The notes under the pieces: model-generated
Databases searched by the model: none
Told to the model about the DNA's origin: nothing
Seen by the model: only the letters and a program-made list of their open reading frames with translations
Program-made: the position numbers and the translations under genes
Part shown: one piece after another, positions 44,643 through 54,534 of the stretch
Numbering within the stretch: position 1 is the first letter of the stretch
Layout: every line of letters starts with the position of its first letter
Origin: an uncultured Verrucomicrobiota bacterium
GTDB lineage: Bacteria; Verrucomicrobiota; Verrucomicrobiia; Opitutales; Opitutaceae
DNA: 64,000 bases
NCBI GenBank assembly: GCA_903898675.1
Contig: CAIUGM010000031.1
Location: forward strand, 124,001 to 188,000
Reading direction: 5' to 3'

Positions 44643-44892
44643 GACCGCCTCCGCAACCGCCCGGAGGTGAAGCCGGCCTCACGGTCAGCTCATCGCCCCC
44701 GCCCAGGTAGGCCAGGGCCTTGGCGTAGCTGCGACCGCTCAGAAAATGCTCAAGTTGCGGATGCAATTCGTGCCGGTGCTCCGCGAGGATGGCCTCCACT
44801 TGGTTCAAGGCCGAGGAAACCGCGGTTCCATCAGAGTTTTTTATCCCAACGTGCAGTTGGATAAGGGCTGCTTTGATATTTGCCTCAACCAT
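44635..44892 (-). CDS. Small hypothetical protein upstream of SUI1
   Basis: An 85-residue helical protein, ATG at 44892, overlapping the SUI1-like gene by eight bases, so probably translated together. It has two amphipathic helices (ALIQLHVGI, VEAILAEHRHEL) and a glycine-rich end. I do not recognise a family; coupling and codon use support a real gene. Confidence 0.6.
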   Translation of the reverse strand: MVEANIKAALIQLHVGIKNSDGTAVSSALNQVEAILAEHRHELHPQLEHFLSGRSYAKALAYLGGGDELTVRPASPPGGCGGGHE

Positions 44893-44987
44893 GTTGCGAA
44901 TTACCCATTAAGCATTATTAATCAATTTCTTGCCCACATCTAATCCTGCAATTCTGAATCAAAATTTAACCTGAATCAACTTGTGTC

Positions 44988-45040
44988 GCCGGAGGCTGAA
45001 TGCTCCCCTTCACCTCCCAAGCTTACTTGGCGCCTCCGGC
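44988..45040. repeat. Nested palindrome in the sucA leader
   Basis: GCCGGAGGC (44988-44996) is inverted as GCCTCCGGC (45032-45040), and inside lies CCAAG-CTTA-CTTGG (45017-45030). It ends 44 bases before the sucA start codon. The 90 bases before it (about 44893-44985) are markedly AT-rich and probably carry the divergent promoters, though no clear consensus pair is visible. Confidence 0.6.
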
Positions 45041-45084
45041 TCTAGGCAAGCCCCCATCCGACACTTTCCTTCATCACTCCCGTC

Positions 45085-47856
45085 ATGAATCCCGTTTCTG
45101 TCTCCGCCCCAGCCAACGCTGGTCTCATCGAGGAATTTTACCAGCGCTGGCTCGACAACCCGGACTCGGTCGACCCGACGTGGCGCGCGTTCTTCCAGGG
45201 TTTCACCTTGGGCAGCAACGGCCAGCCCCCGACGGGCGTGATCGCCAACGGCAGCAATGTCGTCATCGACAGCCTCAAGCAGGCCTACGTGCACTACCTG
45301 ATCAACGCCTACCGCGCGATCGGTCACACCCAGTCCCACCTCGATCCCCTGAGCGGTCCGCCGCCGGCCCAGCCGAAGCTGCAGCTTTCCCAATTCCAGC
45401 TGGGCGACGCCGACCTCGACACCGTGTTCGACACCGGCACCTACCTCGGCGGCGCCCAACTGAAGCTGCGCGACATCGTCGCCTCGCTGCAGCAGACCTA
45501 TTGCGGCCATGTCGGCGTCGAGTACGCGTCCATCCAGGACACCGACTGCCGCCGCTGGCTGCAGGAACGCATCGAGTCCTCCAAGCTCCAGCCGAAATTC
45601 ACCAAGCCGCAGAAGGTCCGCATCCTCCGCCGCGTCCACAAGGCCGAGCTCTTCGAAAAATTCCTGCACACCAAGTACGTCGGCCAGAAGCGCTTTTCCC
45701 TCGAGGGCGGCGAGACCATGATCGCGGCGCTCGACGCGATCATCGACCACTGCCCCGGCTCCGGCGTCGAGGAGATCGTCCTCGGCATGGCCCACCGCGG
45801 CCGCCTCAACGTCCTCTGCAGCGTCATGCGCAAGTCGTTCGACCAGCTCTTCGAGCAGTTCTCGGAAAACTACATCCCCGACACGGTCGCCGGCGACGGC
45901 GACGTGAAGTACCACCTCGGCTACGAGTCCATCCTGACCACCACCTCGGGCCAGAAGGTCGAGGTCCGGCTCGCCGCCAACCCGTCCCACCTCGAGATCG
46001 TCAATCCCGTCGTCGAGGGCAAGGCCCGCGCGCGCCAGCGCATCCGCGGTGACGCCAAGGAACGCGTGAAGGTCATGCCGGTGCTCATCCACGGGGACGC
46101 CGCCGTCGCCGGCCAGGGCATCGTGGCCGAGACGCTGCAGTTCTCCCAGCTGCCCGGTTACCGGACCGGCGGCACGGTGCATTTCGTCATCAACAACCAG
46201 GTGGGCTTCACCACCGACCCGGCCGACAGCCGCTCGACGCGCTACTGCACCGACATCGCGAAGATGATCGAGGCCCCGATTTTCCACGTGAACGGCGACG
46301 ACCCCGAGGCGGTCTGCATGGTCGCGCAGCTGGCGGTGGACTTCCGCGTGCAGTTCAAGCGCGACGTGTTCATCGACATGTACTGCTACCGCAAGCACGG
46401 CCACAACGAGACCGACGAGCCTTCGTTCACGCAGCCGACACTCTACAAGAAAATCAGCGCCCACAGCCTGGTCTCCGCGCTCTACACCAGCCAGCTTGTC
46501 GCCGATGGCAGCATCACACTCGCCGAGGGTGACGCGATCAAGACCGAGTACTCCGCTTCCCTCGACGATAACCTGGGCAAGGCCAAGGCGCGCGAGGCTG
46601 CCAAGGCGGAGAAGCGGAAGGCCGCGGCCGCCGAGGGCGCCGAGACCAACGTTTTCAAGGGATCCACCGCGGTCTTTCAGCCCGTCTTCACCCACCGTCC
46701 GGTGGAAACCGCCGTGAACGCGACCGTAATCGACCAGGTGGTGAAGGGCCTGACCACCGTGCCCGAGAGCTTCAAGCTCCACCCGAAGATCAAGCGCTTC
46801 ATCGAGAACCGGGCCGAGGCGCACAAGAACGGCGGGCCCTACGACTGGGGCATGGGCGAGGCGCTGGCCTTCGGCACGCTGCTGCTCGACGGCACGCCCG
46901 TCCGCCTGAGCGGTCAGGATTCCGAGCGCGGCACCTTCACCCACCGGCACTCGGTCTTCAACGATACCGAGACCGGCGCGAAGTACACGGCCCTCAACCA
47001 GCTGGCCGAGAAGCAGGCCCGGTTCTGCGTGTACAATTCCCTGCTCTCCGAGGCCGCCGTGCTTGGGTTCGACTACGGCTACTCGCTCGACTACCCCGAC
47101 ATGCTTTGCATCTGGGAGGCGCAGTTCGGGGATTTTGCCAACGGCGCCCAGGTGGTCATCGACCAGTTCATCGCGAGCGGCGAATCGAAGTGGCAGCGCA
47201 GCAGCGGCATCACCCTGCTGCTGCCCCACGGTTACGAGGGCCAGGGCCCGGAGCACTCCTCGGCCCGGCTCGAGCGTTTCCTCCAGTCCTGCGCCGAGAA
47301 CAACATCCAGGTCGCCAACCTCACCACGCCGGCCCAGCTGTTCCACGCCCTCCGGCGGCAGATGAAGCGCGATTTCAAGAAACCCCTGGTGATCATGGCG
47401 CCCAAGTCGCTGCTGCGCCACCCGGCCGCGGTCTCGCGCCTCGATGATTTCACCCGGGGCGCGTTCCAGGAGATCATCGACGACCCGACCGCCTCGAACA
47501 AAACCGAGCGCCTGATCCTTTGCTCCGGCAAGGTGTACTACGACCTCTGCGACTACCGCAACCGGGACAAGAGCGAGCACACCGCCATCGTCCGCGTCGA
47601 GCAGCTCTACCCGCTCCACCGCGACCGCCTGGCGGAGATCGCCGACGCCTACGGCCGCAACGCCCGCCTCGTCTGGTGCCAGGAGGAACCGCAAAACATG
47701 GGCGCCTGGTCCTACATCGCGCCCCAGATCGAGGAGATCTTCGGCCGCAAGGCGGTCTACGCCGGACGCGACGCCGCCTCCTCGCCCGCGGTCGGCCTGC
47801 TCGCGCTGCACCGCATGCAACTCACCACCTTCCTCCAGAAAGCCTTCACGTTCTAA
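45085..47856 (+). CDS. sucA: 2-oxoglutarate dehydrogenase E1
   Basis: A 923-residue TPP-dependent E1 of the TCA cycle. It begins with the E1-type N-terminus ([21 protein letters not shown]). TPP/metal binding is seen in [19 protein letters not shown] and [21 protein letters not shown] and the pyrimidine-domain [16 protein letters not shown]-like [17 protein letters not shown] are present. First gene of the sucA-sucB-lpd operon; sucB starts 14 bases later. Confidence 0.97.
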   Translation: MNPVSVSAPANAGLIEEFYQRWLDNPDSVDPTWRAFFQGFTLGSNGQPPTGVIANGSNVVIDSLKQAYVHYLINAYRAIGHTQSHLDPLSGPPPAQPKLQLSQFQLGDADLDTVFDTGTYLGGAQLKLRDIVASLQQTYCGHVGVEYASIQDTDCRRWLQERIESSKLQPKFTKPQKVRILRRVHKAELFEKFLHTKYVGQKRFSLEGGETMIAALDAIIDHCPGSGVEEIVLGMAHRGRLNVLCSVMRKSFDQLFEQFSENYIPDTVAGDGDVKYHLGYESILTTTSGQKVEVRLAANPSHLEIVNPVVEGKARARQRIRGDAKERVKVMPVLIHGDAAVAGQGIVAETLQFSQLPGYRTGGTVHFVINNQVGFTTDPADSRSTRYCTDIAKMIEAPIFHVNGDDPEAVCMVAQLAVDFRVQFKRDVFIDMYCYRKHGHNETDEPSFTQPTLYKKISAHSLVSALYTSQLVADGSITLAEGDAIKTEYSASLDDNLGKAKAREAAKAEKRKAAAAEGAETNVFKGSTAVFQPVFTHRPVETAVNATVIDQVVKGLTTVPESFKLHPKIKRFIENRAEAHKNGGPYDWGMGEALAFGTLLLDGTPVRLSGQDSERGTFTHRHSVFNDTETGAKYTALNQLAEKQARFCVYNSLLSEAAVLGFDYGYSLDYPDMLCIWEAQFGDFANGAQVVIDQFIASGESKWQRSSGITLLLPHGYEGQGPEHSSARLERFLQSCAENNIQVANLTTPAQLFHALRRQMKRDFKKPLVIMAPKSLLRHPAAVSRLDDFTRGAFQEIIDDPTASNKTERLILCSGKVYYDLCDYRNRDKSEHTAIVRVEQLYPLHRDRLAEIADAYGRNARLVWCQEEPQNMGAWSYIAPQIEEIFGRKAVYAGRDAASSPAVGLLALHRMQLTTFLQKAFTF

Positions 47857-47870
47857 CCTTCCCTCTATCC

Positions 47871-49073
<1,203 letters not shown>

Positions 49074-49081
49074 CGCAACCG

Positions 49082-49157
49082 GGTTGAGAGTTCAGAGCTG
49101 AGAGTTGAGAGACTTTTCAGCGCCACTCTCAGCTCTCAACACCCTACTCTCAACTTC
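49082..49157. repeat. Dispersed TTGAGAG inverted repeat between sucB and lpd
   Basis: GGTTGAGAGTTCAGAGCTG at 49082 onward, then GAGAGTTGAGAG, faces CTCTCAGCTCTCAAC and CTCTCAAC at 49126-49157. It ends five bases before the lpd start codon and would form a hairpin in the operon transcript. Confidence 0.75.
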
Positions 49158-49161
49158 TTCC

Positions 49162-50553
49162 ATGGACTCCTTCGATCTCATCGTAATCGGCGCCGGCCCC
49201 GGCGGTTATGTGTGCGCCTTTCGCGCCCAGCAACTCGGCCTGAAGGTGGCGATCGTCGAGAAGCGGGCCACCCTCGGCGGCACCTGCCTGAACGTCGGCT
49301 GCATCCCGAGCAAGGCGCTCCTCCACACGAGCGAGCAGTATGCCTGGGCCAAGCATCACGCGGCCGAGTCCGGCATCAAGCTGGGTTCCGTCGAGGCTGA
49401 CCTGCCCGCCATCCTCAAGAAGAAGGACGCGGTCGTCACCAAGCTCGTGGGCGGCGTCGGCCTGCTCGCCAAGGGCCGCAAGATTCCGGTCTACACCGGC
49501 ACCGCCCAATTCGTCTCGCCCACCGAGATCGAGGTCGGGGCTGTTGCCCCCAACAGCCCGGTCCGCCTCACCGCAAAAAATTTCGTCATCGCCACCGGCT
49601 CGGCGCCGGTGGAGCTGCCGTTCATGAAGTTTGACGGCGAGACCATCGTGTCCAGCGACCACGCCATCAATTTCCCAAGCGTGCCGAAGAAACTCGTGGT
49701 GGTAGGCGGCGGTGCCATCGGCCTTGAACTCGGCTCCGTCTGGTCGCGCCTCGGCGCCGACGTGACGGTCGTCGAGTTTCTCCCGAAGATCATCGCGACC
49801 TACGACGACGACATCGTCCGCAACTTCACCCGCCTGCTCACGAAGCAGGGCCTGAAGATCGAGGTCGGGGCCAAGGTCACCGGCTACAGCAACGGCGTCC
49901 TCACCGCCGAGCGCGGCACGGAGAAGCTGTCCTTTCCCGCCGACAAGGTGCTCGTCGGCGTCGGCCGCCGGCCCTACACCGACGGCCTCGGCCTCGACCG
50001 GGCCGGCGTGCAGCTCGACGACAAGAAGCGCGTCAAGGTCGACGCCCACCTCCGCACAAACGTGGCCCACATCTGGGCGATCGGTGACGTCGTCGCCGGC
50101 CCGATGCTCGCGCACAAGGCCGAGGAAGATGGCGTCGCCGTCGCCGAATGGATCGCCGGCAAGGCCGGCCATGTGAACTGGGACCTTGTCCCCGGCGTCG
50201 TCTACACCGATCCGGAAGTCGCCTCGGTCGGCCTCGGCGAGGATGCCGCGAAAGCCGCCGGCATCGCGGTCAATATCGGCAAGTTCAATTTCGCCGCCAA
50301 CGGCCGCGCCATCGCCGCCGATGCCACCGACGGCTACGTGAAGATCATCGCCGACGCCAAGACGGACAAGATTCTCGGCGCCCAGATCCTCGGCCATGGC
50401 GCCGGGGAGCTCATCTCGGAAATTGTGACACACATGGAATACGGCGGCAGCGCCGAGGACCTCGGCCGCACCATCCACGCGCACCCGACCATGAGCGAGG
50501 CGATCAAGGAAGCCGGATTGGCCGTGAGCAAGAGCGCCATTCACGCGCTGTAA
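49162..50553 (+). CDS. lpd: Dihydrolipoamide dehydrogenase (E3)
   Basis: A 463-residue flavoprotein. FAD-binding VIGAGPGGYVCAFRAQQLG, the redox disulfide GGTCLNVGCIPSKALL, the NAD site VVGGGAIGLELGSVW, the second FAD motif AIGDVVAGPMLAHKAEEDG, and the C-terminal catalytic HAHPTMSE (His-Glu pair). It reoxidises lipoamide for the 2-oxoglutarate, pyruvate and branched-chain complexes. I start at ATG 49162; the frame upstream is repeat. Confidence 0.97.
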   Translation: MDSFDLIVIGAGPGGYVCAFRAQQLGLKVAIVEKRATLGGTCLNVGCIPSKALLHTSEQYAWAKHHAAESGIKLGSVEADLPAILKKKDAVVTKLVGGVGLLAKGRKIPVYTGTAQFVSPTEIEVGAVAPNSPVRLTAKNFVIATGSAPVELPFMKFDGETIVSSDHAINFPSVPKKLVVVGGGAIGLELGSVWSRLGADVTVVEFLPKIIATYDDDIVRNFTRLLTKQGLKIEVGAKVTGYSNGVLTAERGTEKLSFPADKVLVGVGRRPYTDGLGLDRAGVQLDDKKRVKVDAHLRTNVAHIWAIGDVVAGPMLAHKAEEDGVAVAEWIAGKAGHVNWDLVPGVVYTDPEVASVGLGEDAAKAAGIAVNIGKFNFAANGRAIAADATDGYVKIIADAKTDKILGAQILGHGAGELISEIVTHMEYGGSAEDLGRTIHAHPTMSEAIKEAGLAVSKSAIHAL

Positions 50554-50623
50554 GGTCCGCGCGCCGCTCCGCACCGAGTCCAAGCTTGATCGGCCCCGGC
50601 CCGGCGTCTTGCTTGGTGCACCC

Positions 50624-51313
50624 ATGCCGGCAAAAAAACTCATCCTCTGGGACATTGACGGCACGCTGATTGTCAGCGGCCGCGCCGGCATCTTCGCCCT
50701 GACACAGGCCTTCAAGAATCTCCACGGCCGGGAGCCGGATCTGGGCAGGATCGAGGTGTCGGGACGCACCGACAAGTGGATCGCCGGTCAGGTGCTGGAG
50801 CAGCAGGGACTGGCGGCCTCGCCGGAAAACATCCACGACTACCTGGAGGCCTACCTGCAGGTGCTGCCCGGGGAAATCCAGGCGCGGGAAGGCCGGGTGC
50901 TGCCGGGGATCATCACCCTGCTGGATACCTTGCAGGCGCGGACCGATATCGCCCAGGGCCTGCTGACCGGCAACCTGCAACGCGGGGCGCGGATCAAGCT
51001 CGGACACTACAAGGTCTGGCACTATTTTGAGTTCGGCGCCTTTGGTGATGACAGTCCTTGGCGGAATGAACTCGGTCCGCACGCACAGCGCCGGGCCAGG
51101 GAGCAACACGCCGTGAACTTCGAGCCGGCGAACACGTTTGTGATCGGGGATACGCCGCACGACATCGAGTGCGGCAAGGCGATCGGCGCAAAGACGATTG
51201 GCGTCGCCACCGGGCGTTTCTCGGTGGCCGAGTTGCAGGCCTGTCAGCCGACCGCGGTGTTTGCCGATTTTTCCGATCCGGCGGCTTTCTTGGAATTGAT
51301 CGACGCCGGCTAG
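50624..51313 (+). CDS. HAD-superfamily hydrolase (phosphoglycolate phosphatase-like)
   Basis: A 229-residue HAD phosphatase: motif I LWDIDGTLI (nucleophile and acid Asp), motif II LLTGN, motif III Lys near RIKLGHYKVW and motif IV FVIGDTPHDIE. The alpha-helical C1 cap lies between motifs I and II, as in Gph-like enzymes. The substrate cannot be named. Start at ATG 50624. Confidence 0.88.
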   Translation: MPAKKLILWDIDGTLIVSGRAGIFALTQAFKNLHGREPDLGRIEVSGRTDKWIAGQVLEQQGLAASPENIHDYLEAYLQVLPGEIQAREGRVLPGIITLLDTLQARTDIAQGLLTGNLQRGARIKLGHYKVWHYFEFGAFGDDSPWRNELGPHAQRRAREQHAVNFEPANTFVIGDTPHDIECGKAIGAKTIGVATGRFSVAELQACQPTAVFADFSDPAAFLELIDAG

Positions 51314-51360
51314 GCGGATGTGGGGCCGGCGCTACGCGGGAAACCATCCCCGCTTATCTC

Positions 51361-51780
51361 CTACTTCGTCAGGACTTCGACCGCCGTGACGTGGCCGTCG
51401 CGAAACTCAACCCGCGTTTTTTCCTCCGGATCGTAGCCGCCACTCGAGACGCCGACGCCACCGCCCATCGCGGAACCGCGGCCACCCGAGGCGAAGCCGA
51501 GGCCGAAGCTGAACTCGGGAGTGTTGTCATGGTAGCCCCAGACTTCCATTTCACCCATCTCGGTCTTGCGGGTGAACTTCCGCGCCGGTTCGCCCAGCGC
51601 CATCAGCACCATGTCCGGGGTGAAGCCGACGCCAACATGGCCCGACTTGATCTGTTGCTGGACCTCGGGCGGATACGCCTCGAAGGCGGCACGGTGCGCG
51701 GAGATGCGGGAGTCGGGCGAAGAGCAGGCGGCCAGCAACAGCACAATGGCGGCAAGGGGGAGGGTATGGAATAGGCGCAT
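51361..51780 (-). CDS. Lipoprotein, BamE/SmpA-like fold possible
   Basis: A 139-residue protein with a lipoprotein signal peptide, lipobox LLAAC at residues 15-19. The mature part holds GVGFTPDMVLMALGEPARKF, similar to the GMTxxQVxxxLGxP signature of the BamE/SmpA fold, then a glycine/serine-rich stretch and a final beta-like DGHVTAVEVL. Envelope-located. Role in outer-membrane assembly is only a possibility. Confidence 0.7.
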   Translation of the reverse strand: MRLFHTLPLAAIVLLLAACSSPDSRISAHRAAFEAYPPEVQQQIKSGHVGVGFTPDMVLMALGEPARKFTRKTEMGEMEVWGYHDNTPEFSFGLGFASGGRGSAMGGGVGVSSGGYDPEEKTRVEFRDGHVTAVEVLTK

Positions 51781-51864
51781 GGCGGAATTTTGTTTGCTGA
51801 ACGGGAATGTGACCGGAATAACGACAGCCGCAACCCTCGCAGGTTCTCCCTGTCACCCTCCCCA

Positions 51865-52305
51865 ATGAAAAAATTCACCATCGCCATTGGTTCCGATCAC
51901 GCCGGCTTCGCCTACAAGGAGAAGATCAAGGCCATGCTCCTGACCGAGGGCTACACGGTCCGTGACTGCGGCACCAACTCCGAGACGCCGTGCGATTATC
52001 CCGACTTCATCCGGCCGGTGGCACTGGCGGTCGCCAAGGGCGAAGTGGAACGAGGCATCGTGCTCGGTGGCTCCGGCAACGGTGAGGCCATTGTCGCCAA
52101 CCGCATCAAGGGCGTGCGCTGCGGACTTTGCTGGAATGAACAGGTCGCGATCTGGAATCGCTCGCACAATGACGGGAATTGCCTCTCCCTGGGCCAGCGA
52201 ACAATCACCGAGGAAGAGGCCTTCAAGATCGTTAAGATTTGGTTGGAGACACCCTTTGAAGGCGGCCGGCACCTCGCCCGGATTCAGAAAATCGATGCCA
52301 TTTAA
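51865..52305 (+). CDS. rpiB: Ribose-5-phosphate isomerase B
   Basis: A 146-residue RpiB/LacAB isomerase. It has IAIGSDHAGFAYKEKIKAML, then YPDFIRPVALAV, RGIVLGGSGNG (phosphate-binding loop) and AIWNRSHNDGNCLSLG. The usual catalytic Cys in the GxCGTGIG loop is replaced (GGSGNGEA), as in Cys-less subgroups of the family. Start at ATG 51865. It interconverts ribose-5-P and ribulose-5-P. Confidence 0.9.
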   Translation: MKKFTIAIGSDHAGFAYKEKIKAMLLTEGYTVRDCGTNSETPCDYPDFIRPVALAVAKGEVERGIVLGGSGNGEAIVANRIKGVRCGLCWNEQVAIWNRSHNDGNCLSLGQRTITEEEAFKIVKIWLETPFEGGRHLARIQKIDAI

Positions 52306-52340
52306 TAGGTTAGGCAAAATTACTCATTTCCATGTTTTGC

Positions 52341-52367
52341 TTTGACATCATACTATATGTCATCAAA
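52341..52367. promoter_or_regulatory. Candidate MarR-family operator
   Basis: A 27-base imperfect palindrome TTTGA-N3-CATA-N3-TATG-N3-TCAAA, ending eight bases before the MarR start codon at 52376. It overlaps TACTAT, a possible -10 sequence. Its outer halves (TTTGA/TCAAA) are repeated in the 12-base palindrome at 52841-52852. Autoregulation is likely. Confidence 0.6.
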
Positions 52368-52375
52368 GTAAAGCC

Positions 52376-52819
52376 ATGGGAACAAGACACCGCGGCGCAA
52401 TCGAAGAGATCAACGCACTCAATGCGTTCATCAAACTTCAGCGTTCGGCCGAGTCGGTTTCAGTCCGGATCCATGCCGTCCTGCCCGACGGACTGACCAT
52501 CACCCAGTTTGGCGTGCTCGAGGCCCTGCATCACATCGGTCCGCTTTGCCAGAGCGAGCTGGCCGAGAAGCTCCTGAAGAGCGGCGGCAACCTCACTCTC
52601 GTGGTCGATAACCTGGAGAAGGCCGGTTATGTGCTGCGCGAGCGCGACCCGGCGGACCGCCGCTTCGTCGTGGTGAAGCTGACCGAGAAGGGCCAGGTGT
52701 TTATCGCCGCCCTCTTTCCGAAAGTGGTCGCCAACGTGACCCGGGAAATGAGCGCGCTCTCCTCCACCGAGCTCGCCGACCTGGGTCGGCTTTGCAAAAA
52801 GATCGGCCTGCAGCGCTGA
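52376..52819 (+). CDS. MarR-family regulator (MhqR-like)
   Basis: A 147-residue winged-helix regulator. DNA-binding region ~50-110: LCQSELAEKLLKSGGNLTLVVDNLEKAGYVLRE (as parts), then the wing RDPADRRFVVVKLTEKG. It is followed by a ring-cleaving dioxygenase and a carboxylesterase, the same order of functions as the MhqR-controlled quinone-response genes of Bacillus. It likely represses itself and the two downstream genes through the TTTGA/TCAAA palindromes. Confidence 0.9.
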   Translation: MGTRHRGAIEEINALNAFIKLQRSAESVSVRIHAVLPDGLTITQFGVLEALHHIGPLCQSELAEKLLKSGGNLTLVVDNLEKAGYVLRERDPADRRFVVVKLTEKGQVFIAALFPKVVANVTREMSALSSTELADLGRLCKKIGLQR

Positions 52820-52840
52820 TATATTTTTTTTAACCGATAC

Positions 52841-52852
52841 TTTGATATCAAA
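52841..52852. promoter_or_regulatory. Palindrome TTTGATATCAAA upstream of the dioxygenase gene
   Basis: A perfect 12-base palindrome eight bases before the dioxygenase start codon and 22 bases after the MarR stop. Its halves match the outer arms of the palindrome at 52341-52367, so it is a candidate second operator for the MarR protein. Confidence 0.55.
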
Positions 52853-52859
52853 TCTTAAT

Positions 52860-53792
52860 ATGAAAACACCAAATAAAGGCATCCACCACATAACCGCCAT
52901 CTCTTCCGACGTGCACCGGAACATACAGTTCTACACGCAGGTGCTCGGTCTGCGCTTCGTGAAGAAATCGGTCAATCAGGACGACCCGGGCACCTATCAC
53001 CTCTACTATGGTGATTACGCCGGCTCGCCCGGCACCATCCTGACCTTCTTCCCGTGGGCCGGACTGCAGCGTGGCCGGCCTGGCACGGGCCAGTCCTACG
53101 CGACCGCGTTCTCGGTGCCCGCCGGCTCCCTGCCCTTCTGGCAGAAACGCCTGGCTGAATTCAAGGTCACGTCCCTGCCGGTCGAAAAGCGCTTCGCCGA
53201 CGAGGTGCTGCCGTTCTTCGATGTCGATGGTCTGCGGCTGGAACTGATCGCGACGAGCGAGTCCGATTCGCGTCCGCCCGCGCCTTCCCGCGAAGTTGCG
53301 GCGGACTACGCGATCCGCGGCTTCCACGGGGCCACCCTCGCACTGACTGACGCCAAGGCCACCGCCTCAGTCCTCACGGAAAGCATGGGCTATTCTCTCG
53401 TGAGCCAGGACGGCCATCGCGCCCGCTATGCCGCCGCCGGCGGTCCGGGCAGCTATGTCGACCTGCTCACCGATCCCAGCCTGCCGCGCGGCCTGAATGG
53501 CGCCGGGACGGTTCATCACATCGCCTTCCGGGTGCCGGATGACGCCGCCCAGGTGGCCGCCCGCGGCGTCCTCGCCAAGCGCGGGCTGCAGGTCAGCCCG
53601 GTGATCGACCGCGCCTACTTCAAATCAATCTATTATCGCGAGCCGGGTGGCGTGTTGTTCGAAATCGCCACCGACCAGCCCGGCTTTGCGATCGACGAGC
53701 CGGTCGAAACCCTGGGCCAGCGCCTCTCGCTGCCGCCCCACCTGGAACCGCATCGCGCCGAGATCGAGGCTGCGCTGCCCAAAATCAACTGA
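52860..53792 (+). CDS. Ring-cleaving dioxygenase/glyoxalase-family protein (MhqO-like)
   Basis: A 310-residue vicinal-oxygen-chelate protein with two modules. It has GIHHITAISSDVHRNIQFYT at the N-terminus (His ligand), VHHIAFRVPDD (second His) and GGVLFEIATDQPGF (Glu ligand), giving a 2-His-1-Glu metal site. Homologues such as MhqO/MhqA cleave hydroquinones. It lies between a MarR regulator and a MhqD-like esterase; two bases separate it from the latter. ATG at 52860. Confidence 0.9.
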   Translation: MKTPNKGIHHITAISSDVHRNIQFYTQVLGLRFVKKSVNQDDPGTYHLYYGDYAGSPGTILTFFPWAGLQRGRPGTGQSYATAFSVPAGSLPFWQKRLAEFKVTSLPVEKRFADEVLPFFDVDGLRLELIATSESDSRPPAPSREVAADYAIRGFHGATLALTDAKATASVLTESMGYSLVSQDGHRARYAAAGGPGSYVDLLTDPSLPRGLNGAGTVHHIAFRVPDDAAQVAARGVLAKRGLQVSPVIDRAYFKSIYYREPGGVLFEIATDQPGFAIDEPVETLGQRLSLPPHLEPHRAEIEAALPKIN

Positions 53793-53794
53793 CC

Positions 53795-54412
53795 ATGCGC
53801 ACCCTCTCCTACCAACACCGTTTTGAGCCCGGCACCGACCCTTCGGCCCCTCCCTTGCTGCTGCTGCACGGGACCGGTGGCGATGAGACCGACCTGCTCC
53901 CGCTCGGCCGCAAACTGTCGCCCGGCTCGGCCCTGCTGAGTCCCCGCGGCGACGTACTGGAAAACGGCATGCCGCGTTTCTTCCGTCGTCTGGCCGAGGG
54001 CGTCTTCGATCTCGACGAAGTCGCCCGCCGCACCCAGGCGCTGGCAGACTTCGTCGCGACCGCGGCGGCCGAATACCATTTCGACCAAAGCCGCCTGCTC
54101 GCCATCGGCTTTTCCAACGGCGCCAACATCGCGGCCTCGCTGCTGCTGTTGCGCCCGGAAACGCTCGCCGGCGCCGCGCTGCTGCGCCCGATGATCGTGC
54201 TGGAACCGGCGCACCTGCCCGACCTCAAGGGCAAGCGCGTGCTGATTTCGTCCGGGACCCAGGATCCGATCGTGCCCGCGGACCACCCGGAACGGCTCGC
54301 CCGGCTGTTCCGTTCAGCCGGGGCGACGGTCCGGCTGCAGACCAACGCCGCCGGCCACGGCCTGGTCTCAACCGATATCGTCGCTGCGGGCAAATTTGTG
54401 ACCGGACACTGA
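53795..54412 (+). CDS. Phospholipase/carboxylesterase (MhqD-like alpha/beta hydrolase)
   Basis: A 205-residue alpha/beta hydrolase. LLLLHGTGGDETDLLPL near the N-terminus forms the oxyanion region; the nucleophile is in AIGFSNGANIAASL (Ser in GFSNG); the acid is in SSGTQDPIVP and the His in NAAGHGLV. It belongs to the YpfH/MhqD carboxylesterase group linked to quinone and aldehyde stress. Probably cotranscribed with the dioxygenase. Confidence 0.9.
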   Translation: MRTLSYQHRFEPGTDPSAPPLLLLHGTGGDETDLLPLGRKLSPGSALLSPRGDVLENGMPRFFRRLAEGVFDLDEVARRTQALADFVATAAAEYHFDQSRLLAIGFSNGANIAASLLLLRPETLAGAALLRPMIVLEPAHLPDLKGKRVLISSGTQDPIVPADHPERLARLFRSAGATVRLQTNAAGHGLVSTDIVAAGKFVTGH

Positions 54413-54534
54413 AAGATCGACCGATCGCTGGGTGGAACCCGGCCACCCTAAGCAGCGGACGGCGCCGCTTACTCCTTCTGGCGGAAAAGTTTTTTCTGGA
54501 AGCCGCCGGGACCGGCCGGCAGCTTCTGATTTCA

